Assembly: GCF_947503705.1 (NCBI RefSeq)
Contig: NZ_CANNES010000001.1
Location: forward strand, 936,501 to 1,000,500
Origin: an uncultured Tateyamaria sp.
GTDB taxonomy: Bacteria; Pseudomonadota; Alphaproteobacteria; Rhodobacterales; Rhodobacteraceae
Reading direction: 5' to 3'
Length of the DNA stretch: 64,000 nt
Shown: piece after piece, positions 1 through 8,599 of the stretch
Layout of the letters: every line of letters begins with the position of its first letter
Position numbering within the stretch: the stretch's first letter is position 1
The notes under the pieces: generated by a model
What the model was told of the DNA's origin: nothing
Databases searched by the model: none
The model's input: only the letters and a program-made list of their open reading frames with translations
Position numbers and translations under genes: made by a program

Positions 1-1754
1 TGCTTTTGGTTTCGCCGCATAAGTGCAGTCGACGTGCTGGGTGAGCGCCCTTTGGAGTAGCTGGCGTATTCGTAGTGGTACGCGAATACGGAAGGATCGT
101 AGATCGTCTTGAGACCGGCCGCCTTGAGGCGTGCGCACAGGTCTGCTTCTTCGTAGTAGCCGGGTGAGTAGACTTCATCAAAACCGCCAAGATCATTGAA
201 TGCGTTCGCGTCCACAAACAAGAAACAGCCGGAGCAATAGTCGACCTCTCTGGGCACGTTAAAGCGTGCCTCTGTCGGGTCATCATCACGCCCGAAGCCA
301 AAACATGACCCGTTTCTGAATATGATATTTCCAGCCTCCTGGAGCGTGCCGTTCATGCGGATCAACCGGGCGCCGACTGCTCCTGTGTCGGGGTTGCTTG
401 AGAGCGATTGGATCCCTTTCAAAATAGAAGAAGCTGTGACTTCGATGTCGTTGTTCATGAACAGGAGAATTTCGCCGCGTGCCACCCTGGCACCGATGTT
501 GCATGCTTTTGGATAGCCCAACTTTTCTTGGTGCTGTTCAATCACGACGTTCGACACATAGCGGCTGATCTGCCGGGTCAGATCCTGCGATCCGTTGTCG
601 ACTAGGATCACCTCGATCTGTGGCATGTCGCGTCGCCAGCAAATGGACGACAGCTGGTCCAGAAGGTGGATCGTCATGTGAAATTGGTCGATGACGGGAA
701 TGATACAGGACAAGACCGGCTTGCCGGACAGTTCGGGAAAGCGGATCGTGTCTTGATTGCCAAGCAAGTTGGATGTCGTCACCTGGCATCGTTTCTCGTA
801 AAGGGACTTGCCGAAAATTTCCGGGATTTCGACAGTGTGAAGAGGTCTATTGGCCTTCAATCCCTTCTGGTACCCGATCTTGAGAAAGTGCTCAAAAGGA
901 CACGTCAGGCCAAGGCGGTTGATCTCACCCAGCACGTCTGGTTGCGCTTCGACATAGTAGCTCGCATCGAAATACTTGTTGGGATTCCGCCCTTCGAGAA
1001 GGCCAATCTGCATGAAGTGTTGCACCCATGAGTTGATGCTTGGGTCGGTTTCGAGAACCGTTTCGATGTCAGGATTGGAGCGCTTGTAGTAGTCCAGATC
1101 AAAATCGGCAAAAGGCGCAAGGTCGCGGTACATTCCCTCTTGGCGAAAGTGATCCAAGGCATTGAGATAGAGGTGCGGTTCCTGGCATTCTGACGCCACC
1201 TCATCGGACTGCGCGGCATAGAAGACCGGGTCAAACAAGGCCGACGTCTGAAGATGAATATTTTCAGAAGCCCACAGATGGTCCCGAAGCGGGGCGTCGG
1301 TGATCCGGCCCGTTTCCGCAGCCAAAAACGAAGGGTCAAAATACAAACTGTGCCGGGTTCCGGCATGGTCCAGATTGCGCAGGACGTAAGCGGAAAAATT
1401 GTACCAAGATCCATCCAGGTGGCCTGAAGAGGCTTTGATTGATCGGAACCCTACATCGGTACGCGGCAGATAAATGTGCGGGTCAACGAACCTGCAATTC
1501 TCCATGTATCTTTTGCGCAGGTCGCCGTCCGTTGGCAGCCTCAGCCTTTGGAGCTGTTTGCGGACGAAACCTGGCATGAAAAAGGGTGACGGTTGATGCC
1601 CGATGTCCTGTCCGATACGCAGGTAGTGATCGCGCAAGGCTTCGTCGCTGTCTTTGTCGAGAAACTTGTAGGTCTGGCGATACCAAAGGGGGTCAAATTT
1701 TAGCTCCACCGGCAAGCCTTCTGAATCTTGCAGATGAATCCGAATCTGGTTCAT
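1..1754 (-). CDS. GT2 family glycosyltransferase with long N-terminal repeat region (C-terminus cut by window edge)
   Basis: This is an open reading frame of 584 codons that enters the window edge without a stop. It begins MNQIRIHLQDSEG. From about residue 340 a GT-A fold is clear: LSCIIPVID, then ILVDNGSQDL near residue 385, FMNNDIEV as the metal-binding acidic motif, CSGCFLFV, and YYEEADLCARL as the acceptor/catalytic segment. These are typical of rhamnosyl- or galactofuranosyl-transferase-like GT2 enzymes that use NDP-sugars at the cytoplasmic membrane face. The first 330 residues hold about four degenerate units of the type FD..YY....PD followed by HF...G..EG, a repeat often fused to such enzymes. 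No signal peptide is visible, so a cytoplasmic location is likely. The divergent sulfotransferase-like gene suggests surface polysaccharide synthesis. Donor and acceptor cannot be predicted. The family call is firm, the substrate unknown. Confidence 0.85.
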   Translation of the reverse strand, partial: MNQIRIHLQDSEGLPVELKFDPLWYRQTYKFLDKDSDEALRDHYLRIGQDIGHQPSPFFMPGFVRKQLQRLRLPTDGDLRKRYMENCRFVDPHIYLPRTDVGFRSIKASSGHLDGSWYNFSAYVLRNLDHAGTRHSLYFDPSFLAAETGRITDAPLRDHLWASENIHLQTSALFDPVFYAAQSDEVASECQEPHLYLNALDHFRQEGMYRDLAPFADFDLDYYKRSNPDIETVLETDPSINSWVQHFMQIGLLEGRNPNKYFDASYYVEAQPDVLGEINRLGLTCPFEHFLKIGYQKGLKANRPLHTVEIPEIFGKSLYEKRCQVTTSNLLGNQDTIRFPELSGKPVLSCIIPVIDQFHMTIHLLDQLSSICWRRDMPQIEVILVDNGSQDLTRQISRYVSNVVIEQHQEKLGYPKACNIGARVARGEILLFMNNDIEVTASSILKGIQSLSSNPDTGAVGARLIRMNGTLQEAGNIIFRNGSCFGFGRDDDPTEARFNVPREVDYCSGCFLFVDANAFNDLGGFDEVYSPGYYEEADLCARLKAAGLKTIYDPSVFAYHYEYASYSKGRSPSTSTALMRRNQK

Positions 1755-1980
1755 GTGGCTGCCCCCCAAGCAGAGTGTAGTTGAAAATATTACGTTTTCT
1801 CTATGACTGCACCCCCTTATTCCGATTTCCACCGCTGCGCGAAACGGCGGCGCGACGGCGTCCTGCAATATCAGTGTGTGCGACGTCGGCGACAGCGCAT
1901 CCTTGCGGTTCTCGGGCGCAATTGTTTATCTGGTTATCGGTCGATGCCGCACCTGGCTTGGTTTGTTTACCGGAGGAAAG

Positions 1981-3033
1981 ATGATGGAGCGGCCCAAGAC
2001 TGTGATCCTTCACGTGGGGCCACACAAAACCGGCACGACACATCTTCAAGCGGCTTTCGTCCGGAATCGGACACGCCTCGAAACCGGTGGCGTTGGGTAT
2101 TCTGACCGACATATCTACCTGTTTGGCCATCACCATCTACCAGAAGCGTTGCGCAGTGAGAATTTCGATTTGAACGGGCCGGTTGCCGCGGAGTTTCGCG
2201 ATGCATTCCTGACACATGACACCAATGTCATCTCGTCAGAAGAGTTTGCAAAGCTGAGCATGCCAGAGCTGGAAACCCTGCGCGATCTTTTCGCAGATTG
2301 CACCGTCAAAGTCGTTTATTTCCTTCGGCATCCGATGCACATGTTCCCGTCGCTCTGGCAAGAGATGATAAAGCATGGTGCAGATCTGACATTTCACGAC
2401 TTTATGGAAACGGCAGCCGGCCGCGCCGCTCACTACGAATTGGATGTGTATTCCAACACCAGTCAGCTGTTGCGTATGGCGTCGGTTTTTGGCCGTACGA
2501 ACCTGTCACTCCCGATTTTTGAAAATGTCATGGCATCGGGTGAAGATCTTTTTGACTATTTTGTCCGCAACTACCTGCCTGCTTCTGTTGGCGCTGTTGA
2601 GCTGGAGAAGCTCGAAACAAGCACCAATGCTTCGCTTCCGCCGCGGTTCACCGAGCTGATCAGATGTATGAACCTTGTTTGCCGAGAGGAATTCCCCGAA
2701 CTGGCGCCGCCCCTGGTCACCTCCGCCTTCAACAAGCACCAAAGTGAAATCGTTACGGATCCGAAATTTCAGGTATTCTTTGAAAAGTTCAAAACACATT
2801 GGCAAGCTTTCACGCTTGGTATGAACGACGAAATTTTCGTGAAGGAAGAGGTCTTGATCTGCAATCTTTATGCGGACCTTATCCCAAACAAGATGGAAAC
2901 CGGCCGTTTGCGCCAGTTCGATGAAGAAGCGACGAAAACTGTTCCATACGCCGCACGCCGCTGGATTTATTCAGAGGACCAAGCGGAGTATATCCGAGCG
3001 TTGATCCGCACGTACGTATTGTCGGGAGGATGA
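1981..3033 (+). CDS. Sulfotransferase-family protein
   Basis: A protein of 350 residues. The N-terminal stretch VGPHKTGTTHLQ matches the 5'-phosphosulfate-binding loop of PAPS-dependent sulfotransferases (K-T-G-T-T after a hydrophobic strand). FLRHPMHMFPSLW near residue 110 resembles the 3'-phosphate-binding segment (R...S). The start ATG was chosen because a GGAGGAAAG ribosome-binding site lies immediately upstream; the longer frame upstream lacks one. The rest of the protein is divergent, as is usual in bacterial glycan sulfotransferases. It is transcribed away from the GT2 gene, with about 226 bp between them, and may sulfate the same surface polysaccharide. That link is inference from position. 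A related P-loop kinase-like role cannot be excluded. Confidence 0.7.
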   Translation: MMERPKTVILHVGPHKTGTTHLQAAFVRNRTRLETGGVGYSDRHIYLFGHHHLPEALRSENFDLNGPVAAEFRDAFLTHDTNVISSEEFAKLSMPELETLRDLFADCTVKVVYFLRHPMHMFPSLWQEMIKHGADLTFHDFMETAAGRAAHYELDVYSNTSQLLRMASVFGRTNLSLPIFENVMASGEDLFDYFVRNYLPASVGAVELEKLETSTNASLPPRFTELIRCMNLVCREEFPELAPPLVTSAFNKHQSEIVTDPKFQVFFEKFKTHWQAFTLGMNDEIFVKEEVLICNLYADLIPNKMETGRLRQFDEEATKTVPYAARRWIYSEDQAEYIRALIRTYVLSGG

Positions 3034-3288
3034 CAGCAAAGGAACGGCAGTACTGCACGCGTTCCCTTGCGAGAACCAAGTCGGGCGAATGGTCGGTTTG
3101 AGTGATTGCTCCGGTGGCGCTTGATGCGCAGCGGCAAAGATGGCGACACATTTGCGAATTGGTGCTGTGTCAGTGACGCGCGAAACGTGAATGTCGGCTA
3201 AGCCCCGCTGACAAGACCCACAGCCCCGGTCCGCATTCTGCGCAGGAAACGGGTCGCTTGAAGGGCTTTCCTCGCCTATCTTTGCTGC

Positions 3289-4149
3289 ATGGAACAGACA
3301 TCGCTTACCCAAGCCGACAGCGGCTATCATTATAACGTCATGCGCCGCGCCATTGACCTGATTGATGGGGCCGAGGACCCGTTGAGCCTTGAGGCCTTGG
3401 CCGCCGAAATGGGCATGAGCCCGGCCCATTTTCAGCGCGTTTTTTCCCGTTGGGTCGGTGTCTCGCCCAAGCGCTATCAGCAGTACCTGACCCTGGGTCA
3501 TGCCAAGGCGCTGCTGGCAGAGCGGTTCACCACGTTGGAGGCGGCCCATGCGTCCGGTCTGAGCGGGTCAGGGCGGTTGCATGACCTGTTTCTGCGTTGG
3601 GAGAGCATGAGCCCGGGCGAATTTGCCAAGGGCGGCGCGGGTCTGACCATCTATTGGGGGTGGTTTGACAGCCCCTTTGGTCTGGCCCTGGTCATGGGCA
3701 CGGACAAAGGGATTTGCGGCTTGGGCTTTGCCGCCGAGATGGGCGAGGATTGGGCGATGCAGGATCTGGTCCGCCGCTGGCCCAAAGCTGACTTTGTCGA
3801 GGACCCGATGCGCCTGCGCCCCTGGGTGCTGGTCGCCTTTGGCGCGGAGGAGGTGGAGTTGAGCGCCGCCCCCCTGTACCTCATCGGTGCGCCGTTTCAG
3901 ATCAAGGTCTGGGAGGCCCTGTTGCAGATCCCGAGCGGTCACGTCACCACCTATTCCGAGATCGCGGACAGCATCGGCAACCCCCGCGCGGTGCGTGCGG
4001 TGGGCACGGCCGTGGGCCGCAATCCGGTGAGCTGGCTGATCCCGTGTCACAGGGCCTTGCGCAAGTCGGGGGGCTTGGGCGGCTATCACTGGGGATTGCC
4101 CGTCAAGCGAGCCCTTTTGGCCTACGAATCCGCCCGCGTAGAGGCCTGA
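3289..4149 (+). CDS. AraC-type regulator fused to O6-alkylguanine-DNA alkyltransferase (Ada-like, lacking the N-terminal zinc domain)
   Basis: A protein of 286 residues. Residues 10-105 form an AraC helix-turn-helix pair (ALAAEMGMSPAHFQRVFSRW). Residues 120-280 form a methylguanine methyltransferase domain with the active-site motif IPCHRA (Cys near 253) and the DNA-contact/arginine-finger region PRAVRAVGTAVGRNP. It would remove alkyl groups from O6-guanine by suicide transfer to that cysteine. E. coli Ada carries an additional N-terminal Cys4 zinc domain that senses methylphosphotriesters. That domain is absent here, so adaptive autoregulation through phosphotriester repair is unlikely; sensing through the C-terminal cysteine, or simply DNA binding plus repair, is possible. 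It stands alone between intergenic regions. Confidence 0.88.
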   Translation: MEQTSLTQADSGYHYNVMRRAIDLIDGAEDPLSLEALAAEMGMSPAHFQRVFSRWVGVSPKRYQQYLTLGHAKALLAERFTTLEAAHASGLSGSGRLHDLFLRWESMSPGEFAKGGAGLTIYWGWFDSPFGLALVMGTDKGICGLGFAAEMGEDWAMQDLVRRWPKADFVEDPMRLRPWVLVAFGAEEVELSAAPLYLIGAPFQIKVWEALLQIPSGHVTTYSEIADSIGNPRAVRAVGTAVGRNPVSWLIPCHRALRKSGGLGGYHWGLPVKRALLAYESARVEA

Positions 4150-4306
4150 ACCGCCCCGAAACAGAGGAAAAACAGATGGGCGGGATGCCGCTTATGTGCT
4201 TTTTCCCCCGCTATTCCCCCTGTTATATCGCCCATTTGGATGCATATCTAAGGCCATCATAGAACGTGCCCTGCCCGAACGGGGCCAAGTTTGAAGGCAG
4301 TAGGAT

Positions 4307-4966
4307 ATGGTTATGAAAAAATCTCCTCTATTCGTGGCGCTGGGCGCCGTTGTGGTTTTGGGCGCCTGTACGGACCCAAGCCAGCTGGGCAACCCGGACA
4401 ACCCGAACCGGAATGCGAACCAGGGCGCGCTGATCGGTGCGACCAGTGGCGCGGTTCTGGGTGCACTGATTGGCGGTGATCGTGAGGGGGCCGTGATCGG
4501 TGCCGTCGTGGGTGGTGCTGCGGGTGCAGGCATCGGCTATAACCTCGACCGTCAGGAGGCCGAGTTGCGCCGTGATCTGGACAGCAATGGCGTACGCATC
4601 GTCAATACGGGCGACCGGTTGATCGTGACCTTGCCCAATGACATCCTCTTTGCCGTCAACAGCACCACGGTGCGCTCTGACCTGCGCAGCGATCTGGCCG
4701 TGTTGGCGGGCAGCATGCAGGATTACCCCAACTCGACCATCCAGATTGTCGGCCATGCCGACAGCGATGGCGATGCCGGTTACAACCAGACCCTCAGCGA
4801 AGGCCGCGCCAACGCGGTGGCCAACGTGCTGGCCAGCAATGGTGTCTCGTTCAACCGCATCCAGGCCTTTGGCCGGGGCGAAAGCCAGCCGGTGGCCAGC
4901 AACCTGACCGCCGAGGGCAAGGCGCAGAACCGCCGGGTCGATATCGTGATCCTGCCCAACGCGTAA
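4307..4966 (+). CDS. OmpA-family outer membrane lipoprotein with glycine-zipper segment
   Basis: A protein of 219 residues. The N-terminus (MKKSPLFVALGAVVVLGAC) is a lipoprotein signal with an LGAC lipobox. Residues about 40-80 are a glycine zipper (GALIGATSGAVLGALIGG, then VIGAVVGGAAGAGIGY) able to insert in or pack on membrane. Residues 100-218 are an OmpA C-terminal domain with the peptidoglycan-binding signature (GHADSDGD, then LSEGRANAVANVL, then GRGESQPVASN and NRRVDI). Roseobacters and rhizobia carry this architecture as a lipoprotein tethering outer membrane to cell wall. A GAAGG box 8-9 nt upstream favours the first ATG; the second in-frame ATG, two codons on, is an alternative. A terminator-like hairpin follows, so it is probably monocistronic. 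Confidence 0.88.
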   Translation: MVMKKSPLFVALGAVVVLGACTDPSQLGNPDNPNRNANQGALIGATSGAVLGALIGGDREGAVIGAVVGGAAGAGIGYNLDRQEAELRRDLDSNGVRIVNTGDRLIVTLPNDILFAVNSTTVRSDLRSDLAVLAGSMQDYPNSTIQIVGHADSDGDAGYNQTLSEGRANAVANVLASNGVSFNRIQAFGRGESQPVASNLTAEGKAQNRRVDIVILPNA

Positions 4967-4996
4967 CGCCTAAAAATCAAGACCCATGGGATGAAA

Positions 4997-5028
4997 GGGC
5001 CTCGGTATCATGCCGGGGCCCTTGCCTT
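4997..5028 (+). terminator. Hairpin terminator after the OmpA-family gene
   Basis: A 9-bp stem (GGGCCTCGG paired with CCGGGGCCC, one G-T pair) closes a 7-nt loop and is followed by a T-rich but interrupted tail (TTGCCTT). It lies 30 bp after the stop codon. The weak T tract lowers confidence. Confidence 0.55.
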
Positions 5029-5075
5029 GTCTGCGATCCGCCCCACACTCTGTGCTGTTGAATAGAGGACGGATC

Positions 5076-5618
5076 ATGACTTCACCTGTTTTGTTGGGCC
5101 TTTCGGGATCGTTGCGGGCCGGATCGACGAACCGCAAACTGCTGCGCGCCGCCGCTGATCTGTTTGGCGAGTGCACCTATGTCGAGGCGGATTTGCAAAT
5201 GCCTTTATATGATGGCGATCTGGAAGAGGTGGACGGCCCACCCGACGCTGCCGCCATTCTGGCAGGCCAGATTGCCGAAGCCGACGCGGTCATGATCTCC
5301 ACCCCCGAGTATAACAAGGGCCCGTCCGGGGCGCTCAAGAACGCGTTGGATTGGGTCAGCCGGATCGAGGGAAACCCGTGGGCCGACAAGCCATTGGCCG
5401 TGATGTCCGCCGCCGCAGGTCGCGCGGGCGGCGAGCGGGCGCAGATGGTGCTGCGTGCGTTCATGGTGCCCTTTCGCCCCCGTATTTTGCAGGGCCCCGA
5501 AATTCATCTGGCCGCCAGCGCGGACCAGTTCGACGAAAATGGCGCGTTGACGGGCGAAATCTATATCAACGAGCTGTCCAAGCTGATGCAGACCCTGCGC
5601 GCCGAAATCCGCCGTTAG
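5076..5618 (+). CDS. NADPH-dependent FMN reductase (flavodoxin-like fold)
   Basis: A protein of 180 residues. LLGLSGSLRAGSTNRKLL at the N-terminus is the phosphate-binding loop for FMN. STPEYNKGPSGALKNALDW around residues 72-90 is the hallmark of the NADPH-dependent FMN reductase / chromate-quinone reductase family. It is expected to be a cytoplasmic homo-oligomer transferring electrons from NAD(P)H to FMN or quinones; the physiological acceptor is unknown. The start follows GAGGACGGATC. An earlier in-frame ATG 66 bp upstream overlaps the terminator hairpin and is not favoured. Its stop codon overlaps by 4 nt with the stop of the convergent VOC gene. Confidence 0.88.
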   Translation: MTSPVLLGLSGSLRAGSTNRKLLRAAADLFGECTYVEADLQMPLYDGDLEEVDGPPDAAAILAGQIAEADAVMISTPEYNKGPSGALKNALDWVSRIEGNPWADKPLAVMSAAAGRAGGERAQMVLRAFMVPFRPRILQGPEIHLAASADQFDENGALTGEIYINELSKLMQTLRAEIRR

Positions 5619-6016
5619 GTGGCTGTGCTGACCTCGATCAAATTGCCGTCGGGGTCGCGCAAATAGAGCGACAGGATGGGCCCGGTGGCGCCAGAGCGCT
5701 GCACGGGCCCTTCTTCGACCTGTGTGCCAGTCGCGAGGAAATGCGCCTGCCAGTGGACCAGCGGTGTTTCCGACAAAAAGCACAGGTCCGCGCTGCCTGC
5801 GGTGGGCGATTTTGCCTTGGGGTCAAACTCCGCCCCGGCCTGATGCAGATTGATCTTTTGACTGCCGTAGCTGAGCGCGTGACGGGTTGTGCCATCGGCC
5901 ACCTGAAACGGCGCGTGGTTCATCCCCAGCACGTCGCAATAGAACCGGATCGTGGTGTCGATATTTGCGACAGTCAGAACAAGATGATCGAGGTGGCTGA
6001 GTTTGGGCTGTTCCAA
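5615..6016 (-). CDS. VOC-superfamily (glyoxalase/dioxygenase fold) protein
   Basis: About 133 residues. The core begins LSHLDHLVLTVANIDTTIRF, the first beta-alpha-beta-beta-beta module of the vicinal oxygen chelate fold. It ends with SLYLRDPDGNLIEV, the conserved closing motif holding the last metal-ligand glutamate. Metal ligands are probably the His in the LDHLVL segment, a His of the second module, and that Glu. No good ATG exists near the fold: a TTG start is proposed at 6016 (LEQPKLSH), while an upstream ATG would give a non-conserved 110-residue extension running antisense to the MaoC-type gene. Substrate unknown; this family includes fosfomycin resistance-like and catechol-like members. 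Start position uncertain, fold firm. Confidence 0.8.
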   Translation of the reverse strand: MEQPKLSHLDHLVLTVANIDTTIRFYCDVLGMNHAPFQVADGTTRHALSYGSQKINLHQAGAEFDPKAKSPTAGSADLCFLSETPLVHWQAHFLATGTQVEEGPVQRSGATGPILSLYLRDPDGNLIEVSTAT

Positions 6017-6045
6017 TTGGGGCGTCCGCAGGTCATGATTGTTCC

Positions 6046-6843
6046 ATGCAAGATGCGATGTCAGAGCCTGTTCGTCAAAGTGATGTCCTTGATCCTGCCC
6101 GCGCGCAAGCGATGCAGGTCGCTTTGGGCCAAGACCCCGATCTGGGACCGGACGATGTGTTGCCCCCGTTTTTCCATCAGCTCTATTTCTGGACGCCTGC
6201 GCCACCCGGGGGCTTGGGCCGCGATGGCCATCCGCGTGTGGGTGGCTTGATCCCAGATATGGGCCTGCCGCGCCGCATGTGGGCCGGGGGGCGGTTGGCC
6301 TTTGATGCGCCATTGCGCCTTGGGGTGCCCGCAACCCGTGTGTCGTTTTGCGAGGCCGCAACCCGCAAAGTGGGCCGTACCGGGCCGTTGGCTTTTGTCA
6401 CCCTGCGCCATGAGATTGTGCAGGAGGGTGTCACCTGCGTGACCGAATGGCAGGATCTGGTTTACCGCGAGGATCCTGATCCGGCGGCCTTGCGCCCCGT
6501 GCCGCCGGTCGCGCGGACGGATGAAGAGGCGGTGGAGGTGCGCGATTTTGATGCCACGTTGCTGTTTCGCTATTCGGCGCTGACCTTCAACGGCCACCGC
6601 ATTCACTACGATCAGCCCTATGCGCGCGAGATCGAGGGCTATGGCGGGTTGGTTGTGCATGGGCCGCTCCTGGCGCAGCACTTGATGCTGATGGCCGAGG
6701 CAGCGCTGGGTCCTTTGGACCGTTTTGAGTTTCGGGCGACCGCCCCGTTAATGCATTCCGAGACGGGTATGTTTTGCCGCAAGGAGCGTGCGTTTTGGGT
6801 GCGTGGGCCGGATGGGCGGCTGTGTATGACCGCCCGAGCCTAA
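6046..6843 (+). CDS. MaoC/HTD2-type hot-dog acyl-CoA hydratase (mesaconyl-C4-CoA hydratase-like)
   Basis: A protein of 265 residues. The N-terminal half is a degenerate hot-dog domain (FAS1-like dehydratase; LPPFFHQLYFW, then LPRRMWAGGRL). The C-terminal half has the catalytic-type sequence FNGHRIHYDQPYAREIEGY followed by GLVVHGPLLAQHL, where Asp and His of the hydratase motif sit. This domain order matches HTD2-like / itaconyl- or mesaconyl-C4-CoA hydratases, which add water across the double bond of a C5 or longer enoyl-CoA. The gene is not next to citramalyl-CoA lyase or other pathway genes here, so the substrate remains open. Its stop overlaps by 4 nt with that of the convergent FAD oxidoreductase gene. 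ATG start is plausible; MSEPVRQ four codons later is an alternative. Confidence 0.8.
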   Translation: MQDAMSEPVRQSDVLDPARAQAMQVALGQDPDLGPDDVLPPFFHQLYFWTPAPPGGLGRDGHPRVGGLIPDMGLPRRMWAGGRLAFDAPLRLGVPATRVSFCEAATRKVGRTGPLAFVTLRHEIVQEGVTCVTEWQDLVYREDPDPAALRPVPPVARTDEEAVEVRDFDATLLFRYSALTFNGHRIHYDQPYAREIEGYGGLVVHGPLLAQHLMLMAEAALGPLDRFEFRATAPLMHSETGMFCRKERAFWVRGPDGRLCMTARA

Positions 6844-7874
6844 AGCGAGGCTGCAACCTCGAACCCTTGCGGGATCGTATCGTGGTTTTCCAGGATCAGG
6901 TCCGCCATCGTTTGGGCCACTTTTGGAGCCATGCCAAAGCCGATCTTGAACCCGCCATTGGCAATGAAATGCCCGGGCCGGTCGGGCCAAGCCCCCAGCA
7001 TCGGTGCGCGGCTGCGGCTGCGCGGGCGCAGGCCTGCCCATCGGGCGATGACATTGGCATTTTGCAGGGCAGGGACGGCGGCGCGGGCTTTTTTGAGGAT
7101 CGCGTCAAGTTGGGCGTCGGTGCCTGTGGCGTTTTCGTACTCCCGCTCGGTTGTGGAGCCGATGGCGGTGGTGCCGTCGCCGTGCGGGATGATGTGAAGT
7201 GTGTCGACAAAGAGCTGCGGATTGTCTGGGGCGGCGTGATCCAGCAGGATCGCCTGCCCCTTGATCCCTGCGCCGACGAGGCGGTGATGGCCGTCGTTCA
7301 ACGCCCCGAGCCCCGCGACGCCGGTTGCGTGGATCGTGGTGGGGGTGGCGGGGCCGTCCGGTTGAATTGCCACGCCATTGGCGTGCAGCGCGGCGACCAG
7401 CGCCTCGCAGGCCTGGCGCGGGTGGATGCGCGCGCTGAGCGTGTCATGGATTTCCAGACCTGTGGCGCTGGCGAGGCCCCAATCAGTGCCGGCTGGGCGG
7501 ACCTCCCACTGGGCTGCGTCGCCCCAGAGCGTCTGGGCCGAGAGGGCGCGCGCGCGGGCCAAGCCGACGCCTGCGGCATCCGCAAGAGGCTGTATCCGGC
7601 CAGAGCGGGCATAGCCGGGGTCTTTTCCCCCCGCCGCCTGCACAGCGTCCCAGAACCCGTGGGCCATGAGCAGGCTTTCCAGCTGAAACTGCTTTTTCGG
7701 ATTCCAGTTTTCGGGCACATGCGGGGCCAGCGCGCCAACGATCCCACCACTGGCGCCCGCCGCCGGGCCATGGGGGTCGATCACTTGCACGGACGCGCCG
7801 CGCCGGGTCAGTTCCCAGGCGATGGAGAGGCCGAAAATGCCCGCGCCCCGTACCGTGATCTTGTCCGTTGCCAA
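6840..7874 (-). CDS. FAD-dependent oxidoreductase, probable stand-alone MnmC oxidoreductase half
   Basis: A protein of 344 residues with a DAO-type fold. RGAGIFGLSIAWELTRRG near the N-terminus is the GxGxxG dinucleotide-binding motif, ending in VID for the ribose contact. AAGASGGIVGALAPH follows as the flavin-contact region, and IANGGFKIGFGMAPKVAQ at the C-terminus closes the FAD site. A TTG start is chosen because AAGGGGCAG lies just upstream; the ATG-initiated form would add 10 residues. Divergent from it, 56 bp away, is mnmD. In E. coli these two activities are fused in MnmC, where the FAD domain cleaves the carboxymethyl group from cmnm5s2U34 in tRNA before methylation. The pairing is good context for that role, but an amino-acid oxidase is an alternative. 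Confidence 0.72.
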   Translation of the reverse strand: MATDKITVRGAGIFGLSIAWELTRRGASVQVIDPHGPAAGASGGIVGALAPHVPENWNPKKQFQLESLLMAHGFWDAVQAAGGKDPGYARSGRIQPLADAAGVGLARARALSAQTLWGDAAQWEVRPAGTDWGLASATGLEIHDTLSARIHPRQACEALVAALHANGVAIQPDGPATPTTIHATGVAGLGALNDGHHRLVGAGIKGQAILLDHAAPDNPQLFVDTLHIIPHGDGTTAIGSTTEREYENATGTDAQLDAILKKARAAVPALQNANVIARWAGLRPRSRSRAPMLGAWPDRPGHFIANGGFKIGFGMAPKVAQTMADLILENHDTIPQGFEVAASL

Positions 7875-7930
7875 TGTCTGCCCCTTGCTACAGTGTCGCG
7901 CCAATTGGGCACGTCTTACAGGGGCGCGGG

Positions 7931-8599
7931 ATGCAGGACCAGCGGGCAGAATTGGAATGGCGGGAGGGTCAGGTGCCCGTCTCGACCCGCTTTGATGATC
8001 CCTATTTCAGCCTTGAGGACGGGTTGGCCGAGACCGGGCACGTGTTTCTGGCCGGCAATGGGCTTCCCGACCGGTTTCGGGACGGGTTTCATGTGGCGGA
8101 ACTTGGCTTTGGCACGGGGTTGAACTTTTTGGCAACCTGGGCGGCGTGGCGGGCCACAGGGTTGCCCGGATCGCTGCGCTTTACCAGTTTTGAGGCGTTT
8201 CCGATGGCGGTAGAGGATATGGCTGCGGCTTTGGCGGCCTTTCCGACATTGGAGCCACTGGCGGCGCAGATGCTTGCGGCCTTTGAGCTTGGTATTGATG
8301 TGGTGTTGGAAGTTGCAGTTCTGCACGTGGTGCCGGGCGATGCGCGCGCAGCCCTGCCTGCGTGGGCGGGCAAGGCGGATGCGTGGTTTCTGGACGGGTT
8401 TTCCCCCGCCAAGAACCCCGAGCTTTGGGGCGCGGACCTGATGGGTCAGGTGGCCGCGCATACGGAGCCGCAGGGGACTGTTGCCACATACACCGCCGCA
8501 GGGTTCGTACGCCGCGGGCTGGCGGATGCCGGGTTTACCGTAACCCGTGTGCCGGGCTTTGGCCGCAAGCGCCACATGACCACAGGCGTTTTGGGATGA
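7931..8599 (+). CDS. mnmD: tRNA (5-methylaminomethyl-2-thiouridine)-methyltransferase, MnmD type
   Basis: A protein of 222 residues. Near the N-terminus GLAETGHVFLAGNGLPDRF and ELGFGTGLNFLATW match the SAM-binding glycine-rich loop of the MnmC methyltransferase domain (DUF752). DAWFLDGFSPAKNPELW around residues 150-166 is the family catalytic motif, and the C-terminus has GFGRKRHM. It transfers methyl from SAM to nm5s2U34 of tRNA to give mnm5s2U. Stand-alone MnmD proteins are known. The start ATG is chosen for the GGGGCGCGGG purine-rich stretch just before it. The stop overlaps the next gene's start as ATGA, so the EamA transporter is probably co-translated. Confidence 0.85.
   Translation: MQDQRAELEWREGQVPVSTRFDDPYFSLEDGLAETGHVFLAGNGLPDRFRDGFHVAELGFGTGLNFLATWAAWRATGLPGSLRFTSFEAFPMAVEDMAAALAAFPTLEPLAAQMLAAFELGIDVVLEVAVLHVVPGDARAALPAWAGKADAWFLDGFSPAKNPELWGADLMGQVAAHTEPQGTVATYTAAGFVRRGLADAGFTVTRVPGFGRKRHMTTGVLG

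Noticed and set aside
905-1414. 169-codon minus-strand frame at the left edge
   Set aside because: It is out of frame with the glycosyltransferase, whose continuous frame covers the same bases and carries the GT2 motifs.
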